DNA of 31,728 nt from Candidatus Thorarchaeota archaeon (GCA_016841005.1 JAEORG010000077.1:1-31728); one strand, 5' to 3'; counted from the stretch's first letter, positions 1 to 8,857 are shown. Notes: generated by a model not told the origin, from the sequence alone. Translations and numbers: made by a program.

Positions 1-221
1 TCAAGTGGAAACAGATTAGCTTGGAGAATACCTAAAAGGCGATTAAATGGGCTCTTTGAATAGGATGCAATAATGTAGTTTCCAAAAAAGTAGTAGAGTA
101 ACTCGAATAGAGATTCAAGAATATTAGTTCTTCTTAATCAGATAACAATCAAAAAGAGAAACCACTTTAAGCCATATTCTAACAGTACAACGGAATCAAT
201 CTCTCACGGAGTGCATCTCAA
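1..221. other. Left-edge intergenic region, possible tail of an upstream gene
   Basis: No complete gene is seen here. In the first plus frame an open run enters from the left edge and stops at TAG 61-63, giving a tail of 20 residues ending RRLNGLFE. It could be the C-terminus of a gene outside the window, but 20 codons are too few to decide. The remaining ~158 bases are AT-rich and contain a weak TATA-like CTTTAAG near 164-170, about 55 bases before the next start, which could serve the dehydratase gene. Confidence 0.3.
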
Positions 222-1685
222 TTGACAATAAAGAACGGATCTGAATACATTGAGAGCTTGAGAAATAGAGGCCCTCTTAATGTCTATATGTTAGGTGAAA
301 AAATCGAGAATCCTGTGGACCACCCTATTATACGAGCGTCAATCAATTCTGTTGCTCTAACTTATGACTTGGCAAATGACGCAGAATATAGAAATATAAT
401 GACAGCAAAGTCCGCAATCACGGGAGATACGATTAATAGATTTTGCCACTTACATCAAAGCACAGAGGACCTTCAGGATAAGGTCAAGATGCAACGCATT
501 CTTGGTCAGAAATCTGGAACGTGTTTTCAACGATGTGTGGGAATGGATGCTCTGAATGCTGTGTTCCTCACTACATATGAAATTGATGAACAGCATGGTA
601 CAGACTATCATAAGCGCTTCATTGGATACATCAAACAAGCGGAAGAGAATGACTGGGTAATTGATGGTTGTATGACCGATCCAAAGGGTGACCGAGGAAA
701 GCGGCCTTCTGAGCAAAAAGATCCAGATGTCTATGTTCATGTTGTTGAGAGAAGAAAAGATGGTGTCGTAATTCGAGGAGCCAAGGCACATCAGACCGGC
801 GCTGTGAATTCACATGAGCACTTGATAATGCCTACTCTTGCAATGCGAAACGAAGACAAAGACTTCACGATTTGCTGTGCACTACCTGCAGATGCTGAAG
901 GAATAACGTACTATTATGGAAGACAATCAAGCGATCTACGTCGTCTAGATGAAAGCGCCGCAGGGGATATTGACTGTGGAAATCCAGTATATGGCGGACA
1001 GGAATGTCTGTTAGTCTTTGAGGATGTCTTCGTACCTAACGAACGTATTTTCATGAATGGTGAAACCGAGTTTTGTGGTCGTCTTGTTGACACTTTTGCT
1101 GCATATCACAGGCAAAGTTATGGAGGTTGTAAAGTTGGTGTCGGTGATGTCCTTATTGGGGCAGCGGCCACCATCGCAGACTACAACGGCGTAGCTGGGG
1201 CATCTCATATACGGGATAAAATCACCGAGATGACTCATCTTAATGAAACCCTCTACTCATGTGGTATTGCATGTTCTGCTGCTGGAAACAAGACTCCTGC
1301 TGGTAACTACCTAGTAGATATTCTTTTGGCAAATATCTGCAAACAGAACGTCACACGATTTCCGTATGAGATCTCTCGTCTATTGCAGGATATCGCTGGG
1401 GGTCTATTCGTCACATGCCCAAGTGCGAAAGAAATGGACAACCCTGAAACAAGAAAGATCATTGAGAAGTATCTAGCAGGTTCTGATGCTTGTACAACTG
1501 ATGATAGAATTAAGATGCTTCGTCTTATTGAAAATCTGACCCTTGGACGAGCTGCAGTCGGATATCTTACAGAGTCTATGCATGGCGCGGGATCTCCTCA
1601 AGCACAACGAATTATGATCAATCGTATGTCTAATATCGAGAAGAAAAAGAAATTTGCAAAGGATTTGGCTCACATCCACGAATGA
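222..1685 (+). CDS. abfD: 4-hydroxybutyryl-CoA dehydratase / vinylacetyl-CoA isomerase
   Basis: This enzyme dehydrates 4-hydroxybutyryl-CoA to crotonyl-CoA with FAD and a [4Fe-4S] cluster, in the cytoplasm. It serves 4-aminobutyrate fermentation in clostridia and 4-hydroxybutyrate carbon-fixation cycles in archaea. The 487 residues match the family length. Residues known from the Clostridium aminobutyricum enzyme are found at near-constant offset: cluster ligands C101, C105, H296 and C303, with Y300 and K304 in HRQSYGGCK; E261; K188 and T192 in the flavin region; and E451 in ESMHGAGSP. This separates it from 4-hydroxyphenylacetate 3-monooxygenase relatives, which lack the cluster cysteines. 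The start is TTG; CGGAG about ten bases upstream supports it and no in-frame ATG is near. The next gene on this strand is the folate enzyme 59 bases on, with no obvious pathway link. An intact active site makes the assignment firm, but its pathway here is unknown. Confidence 0.93.
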   Translation: MTIKNGSEYIESLRNRGPLNVYMLGEKIENPVDHPIIRASINSVALTYDLANDAEYRNIMTAKSAITGDTINRFCHLHQSTEDLQDKVKMQRILGQKSGTCFQRCVGMDALNAVFLTTYEIDEQHGTDYHKRFIGYIKQAEENDWVIDGCMTDPKGDRGKRPSEQKDPDVYVHVVERRKDGVVIRGAKAHQTGAVNSHEHLIMPTLAMRNEDKDFTICCALPADAEGITYYYGRQSSDLRRLDESAAGDIDCGNPVYGGQECLLVFEDVFVPNERIFMNGETEFCGRLVDTFAAYHRQSYGGCKVGVGDVLIGAAATIADYNGVAGASHIRDKITEMTHLNETLYSCGIACSAAGNKTPAGNYLVDILLANICKQNVTRFPYEISRLLQDIAGGLFVTCPSAKEMDNPETRKIIEKYLAGSDACTTDDRIKMLRLIENLTLGRAAVGYLTESMHGAGSPQAQRIMINRMSNIEKKKKFAKDLAHIHE

Positions 1686-1718
1686 TTTGAACCATCCCAA
1701 ACCCTTTTCAATATCTCC

Positions 1719-1740
1719 CTCCCCGAGCGCACTCGGTGGG
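1719..1740 (+). promoter_or_regulatory. Hairpin overlapping the ribosome binding site of the next gene
   Basis: CCGAG 1723-1727 pairs with CTCGG 1732-1736 around a CGCA loop. After one C/T mismatch, 1719-1721 can pair with 1738-1740 including one G-U. The 3' arm contains GGTGGG 1735-1740, the best Shine-Dalgarno for the GTG start at 1745, so folding would hide it. The pairing is seen in the sequence; a regulatory role is inference. Confidence 0.35.
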
Positions 1741-1744
1741 TCTC

Positions 1745-3307
1745 GTGAAGATCATTGAGTGTGTTCCCAACTTTTCTGTAGGTCGTGACAAGAAGCTCAT
1801 TGATGCCTTAGCTGATATTATCAAGAGTGTTGAAGGTGTCCGACTTTTAGATGTTGAATTCGACCCCGATCACAATCGGTCTGTCTTTACTTTCATAGGT
1901 GAACCTAAGAAGGTCAAAGAAGCGGCTCTCAAGGCTGCAGAGCTAGCTGTTGAGAAAATCGATCTTACTAAGCATGAGGGGAAACACCCTAGAATGGGGG
2001 CTGTTGATGTAGTGCCATTCATTCCTCTGCATGGAACGACGATTGGAGAGTGCATAGAACTATCAAAAGAGTTTGCAGAAGAATTCTCAAAGAAATGCAA
2101 TGTCCCAGTTTACCTCTATTCAAAGTCTGCAACACGACCTGAACGTGTTGATCTACCCAATATTCGTGAGGGAGAGTTTGAGGGACTTCGAGATTTGATT
2201 GGTAAAGACCCTACGAGAGACCCTGATTACGGACCGAAGAAGATTCACCCAACTGCTGGAGCTACAGCAACGGGTGCCCGTAATTTCTTGATTGCTATCA
2301 ACTTCAATCTAAGTACAGACGATGTAAAGGTTGCAAAGGTCTGTGCAGATGCTGTGCGAGGAACAACTGGTGGGTTTGTGAATGTACAAGGTATAGGTCT
2401 TGAGCTGCCAGACAAGAAATGTGCCCAGGTTTCCCTTAATCTTACACATCCCAGACGAACAAAGATACACCAAGTTCTAGAAGTTGTTAAAAATGAAGCA
2501 AGGAGATTCGGCGCCACTGTAATTGAAACCGAGATTGTTGGGATGGTTCCACTATTTGCACTTATTGATGCTCTCAGATACTACCTCCAACCTGAGAAAT
2601 TGGATGAGAGTATGATTTTGGACTTGTACTATTTGGGTGGTGGTTCTGATCCAACAAAGAAGACCTTCACTGAGATGTCTGTTCTTGAATTTGGAAATCA
2701 TATCCGTAAGGCAAGAGCTACTCCTGGTGGTGGAAGTGTTGCAGCGGCGATGGGATCCTACGGGGCTGCATTAATTTGTATGGTGACTGGGCTTTCATTA
2801 TCCGGTCGAAAATTTGCCGCAATTAAAGAAGAGATGCTCGAGCACCGACATGCCTCTGAAACCATTCGTGGAATTCTAATGGAGAATATTGAAACTGACT
2901 CTGCCGCATTTGATGAAGTGATGGCGCTATTCAAGATGCCAGATAACACAGAAGCAGAGAAGAAGAAGAAGGAAAAGGCGATTGAGGCCGCTACAATAAA
3001 GGCCGCCAATATTCCATTAGAAACAATGCGACAGTCTTTCAATGCATTAACACATGCAAAGGTTGCCGCTGAAAAAGGAAATCCAAATACAATAACTGAT
3101 GCAGGTGTTGCTACTCATGCTCTTATAGCCGCCATTGAGGGTGCAGCGCTGAATGTTCGGATTAATCTAGGGAACATCCAATCAAAAGAATACGTTCAGA
3201 AAACTGCTGCAGAGGTTGAGAAGATTATCTCTGAAGGTAGACTACTCAAGGCAGAAATCCTCAAGATTGTTGAGGAAAGAATGAAAGAATTAGCAGAAGG
3301 CAAATGA
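1745..3307 (+). CDS. ftcD: Bifunctional glutamate formimidoyltransferase / formimidoyl-THF cyclodeaminase
   Basis: The protein moves the formimino group of N-formimidoyl-L-glutamate to tetrahydrofolate, then releases ammonia to give 5,10-methenyl-THF. This is the last part of one histidine-degradation route. The N-terminal transferase domain (about 1-300) opens with KIIECVPNFSVGRD and carries the active-site histidine in KHPRMGAVDVVPF (H81). A linker near 300-320 leads to the cyclodeaminase domain (about 320-515), marked by RKARATPGGGSVAA. At 520 residues it has the fused architecture of animal FTCD, whereas many prokaryotes split the two activities. GTG 1745 is chosen because GGTGGG lies four bases upstream and the protein then begins in the family manner; GTG 1736 would add three residues but sits inside the Shine-Dalgarno. 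The other histidine-degradation genes (hutH, hutU, hutI) are not in this window. The gene ends one base before the convergent kinase gene. Confidence 0.92.
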   Translation: MKIIECVPNFSVGRDKKLIDALADIIKSVEGVRLLDVEFDPDHNRSVFTFIGEPKKVKEAALKAAELAVEKIDLTKHEGKHPRMGAVDVVPFIPLHGTTIGECIELSKEFAEEFSKKCNVPVYLYSKSATRPERVDLPNIREGEFEGLRDLIGKDPTRDPDYGPKKIHPTAGATATGARNFLIAINFNLSTDDVKVAKVCADAVRGTTGGFVNVQGIGLELPDKKCAQVSLNLTHPRRTKIHQVLEVVKNEARRFGATVIETEIVGMVPLFALIDALRYYLQPEKLDESMILDLYYLGGGSDPTKKTFTEMSVLEFGNHIRKARATPGGGSVAAAMGSYGAALICMVTGLSLSGRKFAAIKEEMLEHRHASETIRGILMENIETDSAAFDEVMALFKMPDNTEAEKKKKEKAIEAATIKAANIPLETMRQSFNALTHAKVAAEKGNPNTITDAGVATHALIAAIEGAALNVRINLGNIQSKEYVQKTAAEVEKIISEGRLLKAEILKIVEERMKELAEGK

Positions 3308-3308
3308 G

Positions 3309-4445
3309 TTATTCTCTTAGGATGGTCAGGGAAGCCCCTTGGCCTATCCCAACTATATATGCCGTCCCCCCTGTTTCCTCTATTGCTTTTGAAACCTCAA
3401 TTTCATTCCTTGGTGCATATGCAAGCATAGTACCTCCTCCCCCGCTTCCATTAATTTTGCATCCAAGTGCTCCAGCTTCTAGAGATGCAGCTATCATCTC
3501 CTCAATCTTTGGTGTAGAACGAAAGAGGTAGTCGCGAAGAATCTCATGGTGCTGGTTAATTAACTCGCCCAAGTATTTCTCATCTGGATTCCTTTCTTGT
3601 AGCAATTGAAACGCAGTAGCAGTGAGGTCTCGATTCTTCAGGGTACCTTCAGCCATGAGAACTGCGTTATTAGGTTGTGATTCAGAAAGAACATCAATCA
3701 ATGGCGTTATCCGGTGATTGAAACCGTGATGCCTATTGCTGAGTTCTTGATATCCAGCTTCTACAGTCCTTCTAATCTCTTTTAGGTCTCCAACTGTATC
3801 TCTCTTTTTCATACGTGAATCTCCAATAACAATCCCATGAATTTGTGCTGGTAATGGAGTCACTCTCTGATCCGATGTCATTTCAACATGGATTATACCT
3901 CCGAATGCGGAAGCGTAGTGATCCATCATCCCCCCACTCTCTCCAAATCTTTCTACCTCCGCTTCATATGCAAGACGCGCAATGTTTGAAGGATTGAAGT
4001 CAAACCCTCCCATGTGCCCAGCTGTTATAATAGAGGCAACTGCTAGTGCGGAAGAAGAAGAAAGCCCCCCAGCTAGAGGGATATTTCCTGATACTCTAAT
4101 ATCCCATCCTTGAGTCGGAGGTTTATTCAGCTCTAAAACAACATTGAATGCACTTCTAAGATAATCTCTCTCATATCTGTGTGCGAGAAGGGTATCAATA
4201 GGAAACTCGTCTGTTTTGTCAAGATCAATATAGTTTACGAAAATAGTATCATCTTCTCGTGGATGAGCAACAATTTCTATGTAAAGATCTATGGCTGCAG
4301 GAATAACATTCAATCCTAGATAATCGCTATGTTCACCGAATAGACAGACTCTACCTGGTGCACAAACTCGAAATGGTTTACTCGACACCACGGAACTTTC
4401 CTCAATAATAGAACCTGCAAACACCGCTTTGTGTTTAATGGTCAT
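3309..4445 (-). CDS. GHMP-family small-molecule kinase, galactokinase-like
   Basis: This 378-residue cytosolic protein has the three GHMP motifs. Motif 1 is APGRVCLFGEHSDYLG (about 29-44), close to the galactokinase signature. Motif 2 is the phosphate loop GNIPLAGGLSSSSAL (about 120-134). Motif 3 is the glycine-rich INGSGGGG near the C-terminus. GGMMDHYASAFGG supplies the aspartate equivalent to the galactokinase catalytic base. It therefore probably phosphorylates a sugar or sugar acid with ATP. Galactose, N-acetylgalactosamine, arabinose and glucuronate kinases all look alike at this level, and mevalonate kinase is less likely because motif 1 ends in HSDY rather than the HAVV type. Its ATG lies inside the 3' end of the acetyltransferase gene (11-base overlap, ATGACCATTAA), so the two are probably co-translated. 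The substrate is not determined. Confidence 0.8.
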   Translation of the reverse strand: MTIKHKAVFAGSIIEESSVVSSKPFRVCAPGRVCLFGEHSDYLGLNVIPAAIDLYIEIVAHPREDDTIFVNYIDLDKTDEFPIDTLLAHRYERDYLRSAFNVVLELNKPPTQGWDIRVSGNIPLAGGLSSSSALAVASIITAGHMGGFDFNPSNIARLAYEAEVERFGESGGMMDHYASAFGGIIHVEMTSDQRVTPLPAQIHGIVIGDSRMKKRDTVGDLKEIRRTVEAGYQELSNRHHGFNHRITPLIDVLSESQPNNAVLMAEGTLKNRDLTATAFQLLQERNPDEKYLGELINQHHEILRDYLFRSTPKIEEMIAASLEAGALGCKINGSGGGGTMLAYAPRNEIEVSKAIEETGGTAYIVGIGQGASLTILRE

Positions 4446-5430
4446 TTTGAAGGTCTTTCACAAATGCATATTTCTTTTTCAAATCAAAACCAAGCCTTTG
4501 ATACAGCTTGATTGCATCAACTTGAGTCATACCCGAAGCGGCAATAGCTCTTTTCAGCCCTGCACCTTTCATGGTTGATAAGAGCCTAGTCATGAAAAAC
4601 GTACCTACTCCTCTTCTCTGATAATCTGGATGCACTCCTGTGAATCCAATTTCTCCCGTGTTTTGTTTGTAATTCATCACTGCTATTACTCTACCTTGGT
4701 ATTCAGCTACAAATACTGTGTGCGAGAATTCTCCCCTGATGAATTGTCTAGTCCAATCTATTGTCCATGTATCAGGATTCCACCAAACGTTTCTCTTGCT
4801 GATTTCAGATATGTCCTTCTCATCACCTAAACGAGCTCTTCGTATCTCTACGTCAATGTCTGGATATGGTGTGGTTATTTTCTTATCCAGGTTGAAACTC
4901 GCAATAACACTACCATTCGCAAGTGGTTTATCATTCGAATAATCCTGAAACATGAATAATTCATGTTGCCTGAAACCGATTTTTTCAAGAAGATGTGTCG
5001 CAGGGATATTGTCTTCGTGAACAAACGCAATCACAAATCTGGGTGTATATTTCCAACTACTTTTCGTTACAAATCTACACAATTTACTACCTAGACCTAA
5101 CCTTTGAAGACTCGGAAGAATCCCAAATCGTGGTTGTCCGAAATCCCAACCTGTTAACCTGAAATATAGTACAGGGACCTTTGTAATGCCCTCCTCAATC
5201 ACTAGAACACAATGAGCAAATCCTACAATCTTCTTACTTTCAATTACAAACAATTTTGAATCCTTATACTCAATCTTCTGAATCCATTTTAGTACATCAT
5301 CGGTAGTGACCTGAGTATAACTGTAGTTAGGTCCATATTGATGGATTAAATCTGAAAAAGATGCATTGAACACATTTGCTATATCTAACGCATCTTCCTC
5401 TCTAGCATTACGTATTTGGTAGTCAGTCAT
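4435..5430 (-). CDS. Tandem-domain GNAT N-acetyltransferase
   Basis: The protein holds two acetyl-CoA-dependent GNAT folds in 331 residues. The first domain (about 3-165) starts IRNAREEDALDIANVFNASF and has a motif-A-like LPSLQRLGLGSKLCRF. The second (about 190-331) starts VEIRRARLGDEKDISEI and has the better motif A, VHPDYQRRGVGTFF, followed by the typical KLYQRLGFDLKKKY ending. The stronger Q/RxxGxG/A loop in the second half suggests that this domain binds acetyl-CoA, while the first may be divergent. Tandem GNATs occur in mycothiol synthase and some antibiotic or protein acetyltransferases; I cannot tell the acceptor. It is the first gene of a two-gene minus-strand unit and overlaps the GHMP kinase by 11 bases, which suggests that both modify the same kind of small molecule. 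Confidence 0.8.
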   Translation of the reverse strand: MTDYQIRNAREEDALDIANVFNASFSDLIHQYGPNYSYTQVTTDDVLKWIQKIEYKDSKLFVIESKKIVGFAHCVLVIEEGITKVPVLYFRLTGWDFGQPRFGILPSLQRLGLGSKLCRFVTKSSWKYTPRFVIAFVHEDNIPATHLLEKIGFRQHELFMFQDYSNDKPLANGSVIASFNLDKKITTPYPDIDVEIRRARLGDEKDISEISKRNVWWNPDTWTIDWTRQFIRGEFSHTVFVAEYQGRVIAVMNYKQNTGEIGFTGVHPDYQRRGVGTFFMTRLLSTMKGAGLKRAIAASGMTQVDAIKLYQRLGFDLKKKYAFVKDLQNDH

Positions 5431-5540
5431 TTCAATATGGGATAACAGGACTGGTTGATTATCATTTCGACTATCTTAGAAACAATAGCACGGAAGCTAA
5501 CCATTAAATTGACTCTGTTTCAAGCATCACCTGAGTATCA

Positions 5541-6317
5541 ATGATTGAAGCCCTTGGATTAACTAAGACTTTCAACGAATTCACTGCAGTTAATCATCTC
5601 TCCTTTACAGTTCAATCTGGGGAGATTTATGGTCTCCTCGGTCCCAATGGTTCAGGAAAATCTACGACAATGCGTATGCTTCTAGGCCTTCTTAGACCAA
5701 CTGAAGGAACAGGACGTATAATGGGACATGATTTACTAACTGAAATCGTACCAGCCAAAAGAGTCATGGGATATGTCCCTGAAGAACCTACTTTACCTGA
5801 GCGGCTCACAGGCTGGGAATATGTGAATTACGTCGGAGATATTTGGAGAATCCCTCGAGGTGCAGACAGGGATGAGGAGATTGAAGAACTCCTTACACTA
5901 CTTGATATTCGAGATGCAAGTGACGACCTCATAGAGACCTATTCCAAGGGTATGTCCAGAAAAATCGGTCTTGTAGCCGCACTGATTCACAAACCAAAGG
6001 TCCTAATTCTTGATGAAGTCCAAGCTGGCATTGATCCTCGAGGTGCTGCAACAATCAAAGAGATTCTCAATGGTCTTCGCTCCCGAGGAGCATCAATTTT
6101 GATGTCAACTCATGTCCTCGAAATTGCAGAGCAAATGTGTGATAGGATTTGCATAATCAATGATGGGGTCAAAATTGCAGAAGGAACAATGGAGGAGTTA
6201 CGAGTTCAAGCAAAAGGTCAGAGTAGTCTTGAGGATATCTTCTTGGACCTCACTGGTGGTCCAGATATGCAGCTCATTGCCAAGTATCTAGAGAATGGTG
6301 AGAAGAGTGAGTCTTGA
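5541..6317 (+). CDS. ABC transporter ATP-binding protein, exporter (CcmA/DrrA-like) type
   Basis: This 258-residue nucleotide-binding subunit would power the membrane protein encoded just downstream. Walker A is GPNGSGKST (34-42). The signature is YSKGM (134-138) in place of LSGGQ, as is common in ABC-2 type exporters. Walker B is VLILDE (154-159) and the switch histidine is H191 in STHVLEIAE. After Walker B the usual EPTAGLDP reads EVQAGIDP, a small departure. A C-terminal extension after about 215 contains SLEDIFLDLTGG, typical of this exporter subfamily. There is no clear Shine-Dalgarno before the ATG; a TTAAATT at about 5504-5510, some 30 bases upstream, suggests a nearly leaderless transcript. 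The substrate is unknown. The coding end overlaps the permease gene. Confidence 0.9.
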   Translation: MIEALGLTKTFNEFTAVNHLSFTVQSGEIYGLLGPNGSGKSTTMRMLLGLLRPTEGTGRIMGHDLLTEIVPAKRVMGYVPEEPTLPERLTGWEYVNYVGDIWRIPRGADRDEEIEELLTLLDIRDASDDLIETYSKGMSRKIGLVAALIHKPKVLILDEVQAGIDPRGAATIKEILNGLRSRGASILMSTHVLEIAEQMCDRICIINDGVKIAEGTMEELRVQAKGQSSLEDIFLDLTGGPDMQLIAKYLENGEKSES

Positions 6318-8016
6318 AGACCTTTTACTTCTCTTAAGACAAGACCTCTCACAGTCGTTCAGAATTAGAGGTGTGAAAGGAGCACGGAGTGAAAAGAAAA
6401 ACATACTTCGAAGATTGGTTCTCCCTATTGGAGCTACGATTTTTGGTAGCTTGGTGATATGGATAATTGTATCATTCGGCCCTTTTCTTTGGCCATTTAT
6501 CTATATGGCATTATCAACAAACCCTGGACTTGGTGCAACAATATTCAATTTTCTGATGATTATCTCCTTCATTGGCTCAATCATGGTTTCAGCTACAACT
6601 GTGGCTAACAGTGCTCGGATGGAGTATATGATGACCATGCCAATAAGCCTCAGAACTCTATTCCTTGAGAAAGGGATCATTGTTGTCTTATACAACTCAA
6701 TGCTCTGGTTGGTTATTGGGACTCCTATCTTCATAGGACTAGGGATTGTTTCTCCCTTCCCATTTGCTTTGTTATCCGTTCCAATATTCATAGTTGGAAT
6801 GATTGTACTAGTGACACTAGGTGTTGGACTTGGAGGATTATTAGGGCTCGGAGCGTCTAAGTTCTTAGCTGGAAGACGACTCTTGAAGCAGATTGGATAT
6901 GCGATCATGAGTGCAATTGGTATTATTGGAGGTACTTTGTGGTATGCTTCCTTTTACTTGAATGTCGATGGTGGATTCTTTCTAGATATCTTCCAAATCG
7001 CAGAAGACCTTGGACTTGCATCAACATTAACTCCCGGTCATGCATTAAGTGTTTTATCTATAGGGGCACTGATTGGATTTCCCATTGCAATTACAGACTT
7101 GATTATGCCACTTATCTTCACACTAGTTGCATTTGGATTACTTTATGGAAGTGCGATAATTAGTGAAGAAGCACATTACAGTGGTTGGCTTGCGAGCGAG
7201 TCAAAGAGAACCTCGAAGAAAGAGGTAAAGATAGAGGGCCGCCAGTGGGCGCCTCAACCCATGCCTCTTGTGAAACTGAATCAGACCACAAGTGTTTCAA
7301 TGTGGTATAATTTAGCATCGATCAGGCGAGATGCTAGAGTTCTTACGCAGTACCTTTTGGGTCCAATTCGTGTAGTAATCTGGATTGTACTCCCTGGATT
7401 CATTATTGGTGACACAGGGTTTAACATTACATCTTATCTTATTCTCGCAGCGCTTATTCCATTCGCCACTTCATACGGTCTTTTCTTTGCAGGTTATGAA
7501 ACGGTCTATGAAGGGAAGAATCTCATGAATCTTCAACTCGCTGCAACTAATATGCAAGATTATGTGAAAGGAAAAGTCTACAGTGCAATACCCTTTAGCT
7601 TAGTTGCTGGTGTTATTGTTTCTGTTATTATTGCTTTCATCTCTCCATCCATGGCGTTGTATCTTCCCGCACTGGTCATCAGCATAGGCTTTCTAACATT
7701 AGCATCAGGAGCGATTGCTGCTAATGCTGCAGCATTAGGTGGCGATTTTAAGGCTGAACGAAATATAACACGGCAACGAGGCTCTGGCGTTCAGATGCCT
7801 ATACGGGGATGGTCAATACTCAGAGCACAATTTGTTCCAATGATCCTAGGTTTTGGAGGTGTAATGGGCATCATCCTAATTGGTGAGTTCTTTAACCCCC
7901 TATACTCATATCTTGTGGCACCTGTGTTTATGGTTGTATGTTATACGCTATTCCGACATTATTCTTATAGAGCAGGAGTTGCACTAGCAACTATTGAGGC
8001 TACCAAGTATCTTTAG
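6307..8016 (+). CDS. ABC-2 type transporter permease, large multi-spanning membrane protein
   Basis: This roughly 570-residue integral membrane protein has about 11-12 hydrophobic segments: a group at about 40-280, a hydrophilic stretch near 295-345 (SKRTSKKEVKIEGRQ onward), and a second group to the C-terminus. It lies directly behind the ATPase gene and overlaps its end, so the two form one transporter, probably an exporter. No periplasmic-type binding protein accompanies them. GTG 6307 is preferred because GGTGAG 6297-6302 lies four bases before it, the same geometry used by another gene in this window; ATG 6295, four codons earlier, has no comparable site. The length suggests a fused or enlarged permease, since single ABC-2 subunits are about 250-400 residues. 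I do not recognise a specific family or substrate. Confidence 0.82.
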   Translation: MSLEDLLLLLRQDLSQSFRIRGVKGARSEKKNILRRLVLPIGATIFGSLVIWIIVSFGPFLWPFIYMALSTNPGLGATIFNFLMIISFIGSIMVSATTVANSARMEYMMTMPISLRTLFLEKGIIVVLYNSMLWLVIGTPIFIGLGIVSPFPFALLSVPIFIVGMIVLVTLGVGLGGLLGLGASKFLAGRRLLKQIGYAIMSAIGIIGGTLWYASFYLNVDGGFFLDIFQIAEDLGLASTLTPGHALSVLSIGALIGFPIAITDLIMPLIFTLVAFGLLYGSAIISEEAHYSGWLASESKRTSKKEVKIEGRQWAPQPMPLVKLNQTTSVSMWYNLASIRRDARVLTQYLLGPIRVVIWIVLPGFIIGDTGFNITSYLILAALIPFATSYGLFFAGYETVYEGKNLMNLQLAATNMQDYVKGKVYSAIPFSLVAGVIVSVIIAFISPSMALYLPALVISIGFLTLASGAIAANAAALGGDFKAERNITRQRGSGVQMPIRGWSILRAQFVPMILGFGGVMGIILIGEFFNPLYSYLVAPVFMVVCYTLFRHYSYRAGVALATIEATKYL

Positions 8017-8028
8017 TAGATTATCCGA

Positions 8029-8754
8029 TTATTTAGAGAAGAGATCTATCTCTCCAACCTCTTTACCCAGAGGTACCAAAATATCCGCATCGAAGTAGAG
8101 TCCAATCATGGTTGTTTCTATCTTTACCAAAGAGAAATCGTCTCTTGGCCCGTTGTTAATCTCGATCTCAACATCACCAGACCGTCCATTTCTAGTGTCA
8201 TAGGTAAGATGTGCGGCATTTAGAACTGCTTTATCATACCCCTTACCGGTCACGCTTGGGATTACCTTAGTGTTGATGTTTGGGCCGCTATCAATCCATT
8301 CTCCCTCATCAACTAATTTACAGGTGGCCTTGAGGAGAATCTGACCATCTCGTTTGACTTGGCCTGTTATTGTGTTTCCTCTCAATCTTAATGATATGTC
8401 TGCAATCTTGCGCGGATACCCCCAAATCTCACGTCCTGATGCCAAGGCAACATCTGTATTGACATAGTTGTGTGAAAAATGAACTCCAACTTCCTCCCCG
8501 GAATCAGGGTCATCAAACAAACACTGAGATAACACTGCGGATTCCATGAATGTCCCAGTTTCTACACAAGGCATCTCTCCAAACATTAGACCTGATAGAG
8601 GAAGAGATGATGGCCTTAATGGTGAGGGTAAGAGTTTCTCAAGTGCACCCTCTGGAGGGTAGAATAATGCAAGGAACACCTTGGCATCTTTGTAATGATA
8701 TGGTGGTTTTGGATACAATGGTGATGATATTGGAGAACTATATTTCTTGACCAC
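8029..8754 (-). CDS. Acetoacetate decarboxylase superfamily protein, Schiff-base lysine replaced
   Basis: The 241 residues match acetoacetate decarboxylase (ADC) over the whole length. ALASGREIWGYPRKIADISL (104-123) aligns with the classical active-site peptide, in which the first lysine of YPKK is K115, the Schiff-base residue. Here that position is R115 and the second lysine, K116, is kept. E71 in FMESAVLSQC may correspond to the conserved glutamate. An authentic decarboxylase needs the amine of K115, so this protein may act on another substrate by another chemistry, as reported for members of the ADC-like superfamily, or may not be an enzyme. The start is GTG with GGTGA seven bases upstream. 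It stands alone on its strand, 12 bases from the convergent permease end and divergent from the TIM-barrel gene. Family is sure; activity is not. Confidence 0.85.
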   Translation of the reverse strand: MVKKYSSPISSPLYPKPPYHYKDAKVFLALFYPPEGALEKLLPSPLRPSSLPLSGLMFGEMPCVETGTFMESAVLSQCLFDDPDSGEEVGVHFSHNYVNTDVALASGREIWGYPRKIADISLRLRGNTITGQVKRDGQILLKATCKLVDEGEWIDSGPNINTKVIPSVTGKGYDKAVLNAAHLTYDTRNGRSGDVEIEINNGPRDDFSLVKIETTMIGLYFDADILVPLGKEVGEIDLFSK

Positions 8755-8857
8755 ACTTTTTCACCGATGAGGCATAACAAACCCCTTCTATTGAATCTGT
8801 CGTGATGTTAATTTTACTTACGTACTATTCATCTGGAGGTTTGTTTCTTTAGTAACC

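Noticed and set aside
1..63. Open frame from the left edge ending in TAG
   Set aside because: Only 20 codons are visible, so it is mentioned as a possible gene tail but not called as a CDS.
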